64,000 nucleotides of DNA from Stomoxys calcitrans (taxonomy: Eukaryota; Arthropoda; Insecta; Diptera; Muscidae): contig NC_081552.1 of assembly GCF_963082655.1 (NCBI RefSeq), forward strand, positions 6,014,648-6,078,647, given 5' to 3'. The position numbers and the translations under genes were made by a program. The stretch's first letter is position 1, and the number at the start of each line of letters is the position of its first letter. Shown in pieces: positions 58,191 to 64,000 of the stretch. The notes beneath the pieces were generated by a model. It did not search any database and was not told where the DNA came from. It was given only the letters and a program-made list of their open reading frames with translations.

Positions 58191-59469
58191 TGACCGCTAT
58201 GAAACCTCTACAGAGTGGCGTGTTGCGCGTCAATTTGTTTCAGTAATCAATAAAAATCCTTCATTTCCTGTCATGTTAATTTCCTTTGTCAAATTTGCTT
58301 GTCTCTTTCACCTTTGGGAGAGATAATAACGTAAGTAATAAATTCATTGACTCGCCATTTTGGGCACACATACTAAATTATGGATTTTACTAGTAGCTTA
58401 GATTTACTTAGTTTTTTTTTCTAGGTTACTTTTTAGTATTTAGAGCACACAATAAGCCGATTACTCAGCTTAGGTATATATATATAGTAGCATGGGCCGG
58501 ATTAAAATATCCGCACCCTTTTGTCTATCTAACCTAACAAATCAAAAACTTTTCTTTGAAGCTCATAAGAACTTTGTTTTATACCCTCCACCATAGGATA
58601 GGGGTATACTAATTTCATATAGTATATATATCATATACCACAGAGGTAACTACAAAACCAATGGTTGTCCCACTTATTTATTGGCGCTGAGACCAAATTC
58701 TATTATAGTTACATATATTGTTAAAGTAAATGAAATACAAGACGTGAAACAAAGTCTTACATAATTCGTGTGGAATTTTGACCGAATTTCTTCAGAGGCC
58801 TCAAATAAAAATTAATTTTTTAAGAACCGTCTAACACCTTTAAATGGCGTTCGCTTACAAAAAAAAAAACCATCAGCCACACACAAAATGAAGAGAACAC
58901 AAAAAAAGATATTCTTCTTTCGCGTGAACTACTAGCGGTACAACAAATAGTACAGTCTGCTAAAAAGCAAACACAAACTAAAACAAAAACCATTCAACGT
59001 GCTGTCCAGACATCGTTCAGAATTATGTACTCCTGGAAAAACAGTTGCTAATGATCCGACCAAAACAGAATCGAAGTTAACATATCATTCAGAATTTTTT
59101 CGAAAGACCCGTACGAAACAAGGTTGAGACAACGTTCAGAATTCGCTTCGAACTATCGGAATAAAGCTTCCCTTAGAAAGTCGAACAGAATTCGGAACGA
59201 ACTCGTAAAGATTTTGTCGAAAAATTTCTGAATTTGGTCCGAATTGTCTTAAATCAGATATTTGGTACTTATAACCTCCAAATGGAAGTTGGATCAAAAT
59301 CACCCCAATAGGGAACAATGGGCAGAATTCTCTCATATCAGTTCCGTTCTACCTCTCGTGTTTCTTTGAAAATTCCTATGCTGCTGACGTTATGAGTTTT
59401 GTCTCATAATTGCTTAAAGATTCTTTACTGAGTCCATAGAAGCATAGAAAAACTGGTTTCCCTTAAATC
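58191..59469. other. No gene; small DINE-like left-end fragment at 58577-58645
   Basis: 'ttttataccctccaccatag' at 58577 is a left terminus that breaks off after about 65 bases. A TA run is at 58473-58485. Nothing else is assignable. Confidence 0.45.
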
Positions 59470-59862
59470 GCTATTACACGGCATGTAGATGTCTTATGAC
59501 ATGTCACTTTTTGTATTCACATGTTATTCAAAATGTTGGTCCAAATTTAAAGTTTTTCATTTTGCTATCACACCTGTATGTTATTTTGGTATGACATAAC
59601 CTAAAATTTGAGCATAAAAATTTTTAAAGTTGTGAGAAAGCAGGTTGAATTATAAATTTGTGAAGACAATTTAATTTGGGGTTGCTTTCATTCGATGGAC
59701 AACAAAAACAGCTGATTTTTTTATGTTTTTGTCAGAAGTAATGGAGAACGCTCTAATCGAAAAATTAAACATGTGCTACTTCGTTTGTATAACACGACAT
59801 GTACAACTAAACATGTGCTAAATTTAACATGTCATAAGACAACTATATGCCGTGTAATAGGG
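59470..59862. mobile_element. MITE with about 30-bp imperfect inverted repeats
   Basis: Left end CTATTACACGGCATGTAGAT...GTCTTATGACATGT. The right end, reversed, is CTATTACACGGCATATAGTT...GTCTTATGACATGT. About 390 bp with no coding capacity. I could not see a clear target duplication, so the superfamily is open. Confidence 0.75.
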
Positions 59863-60760
59863 CCTTTATTGTGCTTATGACGGTTCAATGTTAGAGAGTG
59901 CCGAAGACTCTCTATTTATAGTTAATAACATTGAGTATTTATTGTGATTTGATATGCAGCATTTGCTATGTTTCCATGTTAAATTGATTTCACATGGCGC
60001 TTTGATTGTCGACTGTATTCAATAATCCTACGCTTAGCAATAGTAATCAGTGTTTTCTAAGGAGGAGTTTTTGGTACCCATTTAAACATGCTCCACGTTT
60101 CTGGCACAAAGTATGGGAACACTTTATGCTGTAAATTGTTAAGAATTGACTTCAAAAATAGTTGAACAACATGATTTTAAACACAGTTGTAGTGATAAAT
60201 ATAACATGAGTTTTGTCGGCTGGGCGGTACATTTGCTGAGAAACCCTTTACCAAGTCTATAGCAGAATATATAAAAAATTCGCCAATTTCAAACCTGTAA
60301 ACCAACAGACAGTAAATAAATTGAAAAACTTATGCAAAATTTGGAGAAGAACAAACACTTGTTAAACAAGGTCTTGTATACCTTGTACTTCGGTGCCAAA
60401 AATGTTCGTTTTATTATGAACAAATGGCTTATCACCCATACCTATAGGTTAATCAGTTAATGCTTAAAAAAGAATCCGACTCATTTCGATAGTGATTATA
60501 GTACAAAAATTTTGGTGCTATTCCCAATTTATCGACTTATCGTATTATTGCGTGCTATGTTATGACAAAATTTCAGAGTTTTTTGCCTTTGGAATATTTT
60601 TAAGCTTAAATTCAACTATCAGTTATCCAGCATCTTTGTTAAGACACCTCAGCTGGTAGTTGCCACTGAGTTAAACTGCTTTTTTAAGCACTAATTGCCG
60701 ACTAGAGATTGTTCAGTATCCTGTTATTTAAATAAATTTCAGTTTTTTAATCAATTATAA
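59863..60760. other. No gene recognised
   Basis: AT-rich, without a supported exon, RNA gene or repeat end. Confidence 0.35.
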
Positions 60761-60769
60761 TTAGCGATA

Positions 60770-61320
60770 TTTTTAAACAAATGCTGGAAAACGTGATATT
60801 TAAAGCAAATGAAAGTTAATTACATTTGATAGAACTATAACAGATAGAGGAAAAGGTCAAACCCCTTTAAAGATTATCTACCAGATCAATTAAATCAAGT
60901 TTTAATTAAACTTAATGTAGTTTTTAATAACCTAGACTTTGAATTTCAATAATGATAACCAACCCTTAGCTTTATAGATAAGCTTAAACAGATGATAGAA
61001 AAACGTGCAATACGAATGCATGAGAAATCGCAAAACAGTAGTTTAATCCTAGCCCTTTAAGAATTATTCCATTAAATGTTGTTATGTCAAACCTTAATTG
61101 GTTTTAAATGACTGGAACTTTGAATTGAAGTAAGATCAACTAACAACAGGTAATTTTAAACAGATGCTGGATCAAAGTGATAATTTTAAGGAATTTAATA
61201 ACTTCGATATACTATTAAACAAATTTTCAAAATCATTAAAAATAATTTTAATAATACCCTTCCTACATTTAAAAGCTTAGACTTTGAATTTTTAAAACTA
61301 AGACCAAATACAGTTAATAC
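60770..61320. repeat. Decayed tandem repeat, about three units of 150-210 bp
   Basis: Two words return in the same order: 'aaacaaatgctggaaaacgtg' (60774, with variants at about 60986 and 61155) and 'gactttgaatttcaat' (60934, with variants at about 61116 and 61269). Units are strongly diverged. Confidence 0.5.
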
Positions 61321-62520
61321 GCTCTGGCTGACTCCCCTCCTTGTAGAGCATTTGAATCTTAATTGTAGTCGGGTTGTTGTTTTATTCTCTCTTTAATGTC
61401 ATAATTAATTTGATGACTTTTACTTTTCATATGCAAATGAATAAGTTTGGAAGGGAGGTGGAGACGGGAGCGAGTTTCACCTCACAGATGGTCGATTTGG
61501 TTCGTAAATGGCGGGTATCACTTTCAATGAATTCATGAAACCCCATGCATAGATATTCTTCATTATGGATGGCTAGCAATAGACGGACACTGTTGTTGGC
61601 GGGCTATTGCCTTTAACAATATTATCGCGCTCGCACTTCGTCAGCCATTATTTTGTGATGTTGGAGAGGCTTCAGATTTTGTATACGAAATATTTGAATA
61701 ATTTGTGCGATTTTCTTGATCTTACCAAGGTTAAAAGAGCGTTGAACTTAATCGTCGTTTTCACAATGATGAAGATCAATGAAAGCATACAAAAAAAAAA
61801 CAAAGCTTTAATGTTTAGTTAGAACCATGCTCTTGGTTAACTTCAAACTATGAGTAAACGAGAGTTGTTAGTCTTTTTCAAACAGCTGTTTAACGAAAAA
61901 ACCAGAACTGAGCGATAAACAAAGAAAAGAATATTATGTTTGTTAAAATTCAAAATTACAAAAACAAAATCTTTAAAAGAGTAGCCATTAATTTATTCAA
62001 TTTGATTAATTAAACAAGGGGAAAATGTAGCAGTTTAGGATTTACGGTTATACAAAAATTAATATTCATGAATGAATAAATTAAATTGAAATCATAATAG
62101 AGAAAAGGCTTTTGTTTTCTGTTAGAAAAACTTATCAGAATTAAATACTTTCAAATTGTATTTTTTTAAATAAACAATATTTGTAAAAAATTTTACATTA
62201 AATTTATTATTTAATAATTATACAACAAAACCATATATCTTGCCGTCTATAATGCGTTGGAGATCAGATAAGATAACAAATAGTTGTGGAACTTTTGATT
62301 TTCATTTCCAATTATGACATAACTATTTCCACCAGAAAGGTATTTGGTATAAAGGTATAAAGGAATACAATAAAAATCTGACATTAAAGTTTATGGCAAA
62401 GGCATAGACAAAGAAAAGGTATAGATGTTAATAAAATAGCTCAAAAGTTCTCCGTTCCAAGTCGCCCGGGTTCTTCGCGCACTCACACATAAACGACTGA
62501 GAATTTGGCATTTCTCCCAC
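61321..62520. other. No gene recognised
   Basis: AT-rich. The 71-codon frame at 61607-61822 has no motif and no splice evidence. Confidence 0.35.
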
Positions 62521-62798
62521 CTGTTAGAGCTTTTTTGAAAATATAGTCATAAGTCTATAGATTTCCTTTTTGAAGATTTGAGCCAAAGATAAGCAAACTT
62601 AATTTTAAGGTAATCAATTTTCCAACTTCTTAAGGAAACATTTCCTTATTACGATTATTGCTTCAAAATCGCATAATTAATATCAAAAAATTTAAAACCC
62701 GTCGTGAGTTTGCAATTGCTGCAACTTTCTTAGTTTTGCGAACTTCACACCTTTGGATTCGTGACGAAAATCCCTTTTCGCAGAGGTGCTGCATTTTC
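62521..62798 (+). repeat. Left half of the dispersed repeat also found at 75-560
   Basis: The 'agccaaagataagcaaactt' stretch at 62580-62612 matches 108-135. It is interrupted at 62799 by a DINE-like element. Confidence 0.55.
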
Positions 62799-63834
62799 AA
62801 ACAAGTAAAAAGGCATTAAGTTCGGCCGGGCCGAACTTTGGATACCCACCACCTCGGGTATATATATATAAACCGCCTTTCATCAAAATTCGGTGAAAAA
62901 TTCATACCTTATGTCCCATATCAGTTATATTAAAATATGTTCCGATTTGGACCAAATACTAATAAGTACAGTAGATATATCTTAAAATAAACCGATCTGA
63001 ACCATATACGACACGGATGTCGAAAAGCCTAACATAAGACTTCGTAAAATTTCAGTGATATCGGATTATAAATGCGAATTTTATGGGGCCAAGACTTTAA
63101 ATCGAGATATAGGTCTACATGGCAGCTATATCCAAATATGGACCAATCTGGGCAAAATTGAAGAAGGACGTCGAAGAGCCTAACTAAACTCACTGTCTCA
63201 AATTTCAGCGACATCAGAAAATAAATGCGTCTTTTATGGCCCCAAAACCTAAAACCTAGATATCGGTCTATATGGCAGCTATATCCAAATCTGGACCGAT
63301 CTGTGCGATATTGCAAAAGTATGTCTAGGGGCTTAATTTAACTCACTGTCCCGAATTTCAGCGACATCGGACAATAAGGACCAAAACCTTAAATCAGGAA
63401 ATCGGTCTATATGGCAGCTATATCCAAATCTGAACCGATCTGGGCCGAATTGAAGACAGATGTCGAAGAGCCTAAGACTGTGGATGTGGATTTTATTGCT
63501 CTAAGACCCTAAATCGGCGGATCGGTCCATATGGGGGCTATATCAAGGTATAGTCCGATATAGCCCATCTTCGAACTTAACATGCTTATGGACAAAAAAA
63601 GAATCTGTGCAAAATTTCAGTTCAATATCTCTATTTTTAAAGACTGTAGCGTGATTTCAACAGACAGACGGACAGACGGACGGACATGTCTAGATCGTCT
63701 TAGATTTTTACGCTGATCAAGAATATATATACTTTATAGGGTCGGAAATGGATATTTCGATGTGTTGCAAACGGAATGACAAAATGAATATATAAGAATA
63801 TAAATGAATATCCGTCGGTGGTGGGTACAAAAAT
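62799..63834 (-). mobile_element. Second-subfamily DINE-like element, reversed, nested
   Basis: Begins 'aaacaagtaaaaaggcatta' plus 'cggccgggccgaactttgga' and ends 'ccgtcggtggtgggtacaaa'. It has about five units and a reversed GTCC run (63661-63687), and it sits inside the dispersed repeat. Confidence 0.75.
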
Positions 63835-64000
63835 AGTGATTGGATAGTCATCTGTGAAATAAAATAAGAATCAATCAGCGATCGAAATTTGAAACGCATT
63901 GTGGTGTCCGTTAGTAAATAAGATATAACATTTTAAAATAGCATCTTTATTTTAAAGTTTTGCTTCTCGTTTTTATTGCTAAAAGCCTCTCATCTCATCT
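63835..64000 (+). repeat. Right half of the dispersed repeat also found at 75-560
   Basis: 'aagaatcaatcagcgatc' and 'atagcatctttattttaaag' match 418-545. The copy runs off the window. Confidence 0.6.

Noticed and set aside
61607..61822. Small gene of 71 codons, and similar frames at 20086 and 52360
   Set aside because: No motif, no splice or promoter support, and a length expected by chance in this much DNA.

Overview
The window looks like a piece of a large, AT-rich, repeat-laden fly genome, most likely a calyptrate or muscid dipteran. The reasons are dense interspersed elements carrying TATACCC...CACC ends, a DINE-1/mini-me-type core flanked by TA and GTCC microsatellites, mariner remnants, LINE debris, a tRNA-derived SINE and one complete BEL/Pao retrotransposon. 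I see no bacterial-style gene arrangement. The species cannot be fixed by eye.

Layout. 1-5.3 kb: dispersed repeats, a decayed minus-strand LINE (about 1735-3460) and the first complete interspersed element (3615-5087). 5.3-9.5 kb: mostly unannotated AT-rich DNA with two partial elements. 9.5-14 kb: a SINE, then two large tandem-repeat-bearing elements in the same orientation (9971-11594 and 11961-13992). 14.6-18.9 kb: a crippled mariner, more elements and a LINE reverse-transcriptase fragment. 19-22.4 kb: little that I can name. 22.5-34.7 kb: a second, unrelated repeat array, split by a complete 10,226-bp BEL/Pao retrotransposon (24058-34283). 35.2-36.0 kb: an interspersed element with a SINE nested in it. 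36.0-37.5 kb: a probable host promoter/5' UTR and first coding exon of a membrane-anchored protein, the only host gene evidence I find. 38-64 kb: interspersed elements, LINE relics, three MITEs, a decayed satellite-like block, and a repeat at the right edge that matches the left edge of the window.

The centre of interest is the BEL/Pao element. Its two 788-bp LTRs look identical, it has a GATAC target duplication, and its 1809-residue Gag-Pol is uninterrupted with all catalytic motifs. After the Gag-Pol stop, where some relatives carry an env, there is a second long open frame. It is GC-rich and, by its motifs, is a copy of the nucleocapsid zinc knuckles plus a retropepsin-like domain in which the catalytic Asp-Pro-Gly is gone. 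Its first zinc knuckle lies upstream of its first ATG, so how it is expressed is unclear. The element also carries about 60 sense-strand copies of the pentamer GACCC against about 3 of GGGTC, in all codon phases and in the untranslated parts too, which protein coding does not explain.

Most other open frames in the window are by-products of a 153-bp tandem unit (51 codons) or of the GTCC microsatellite, and are not genes.
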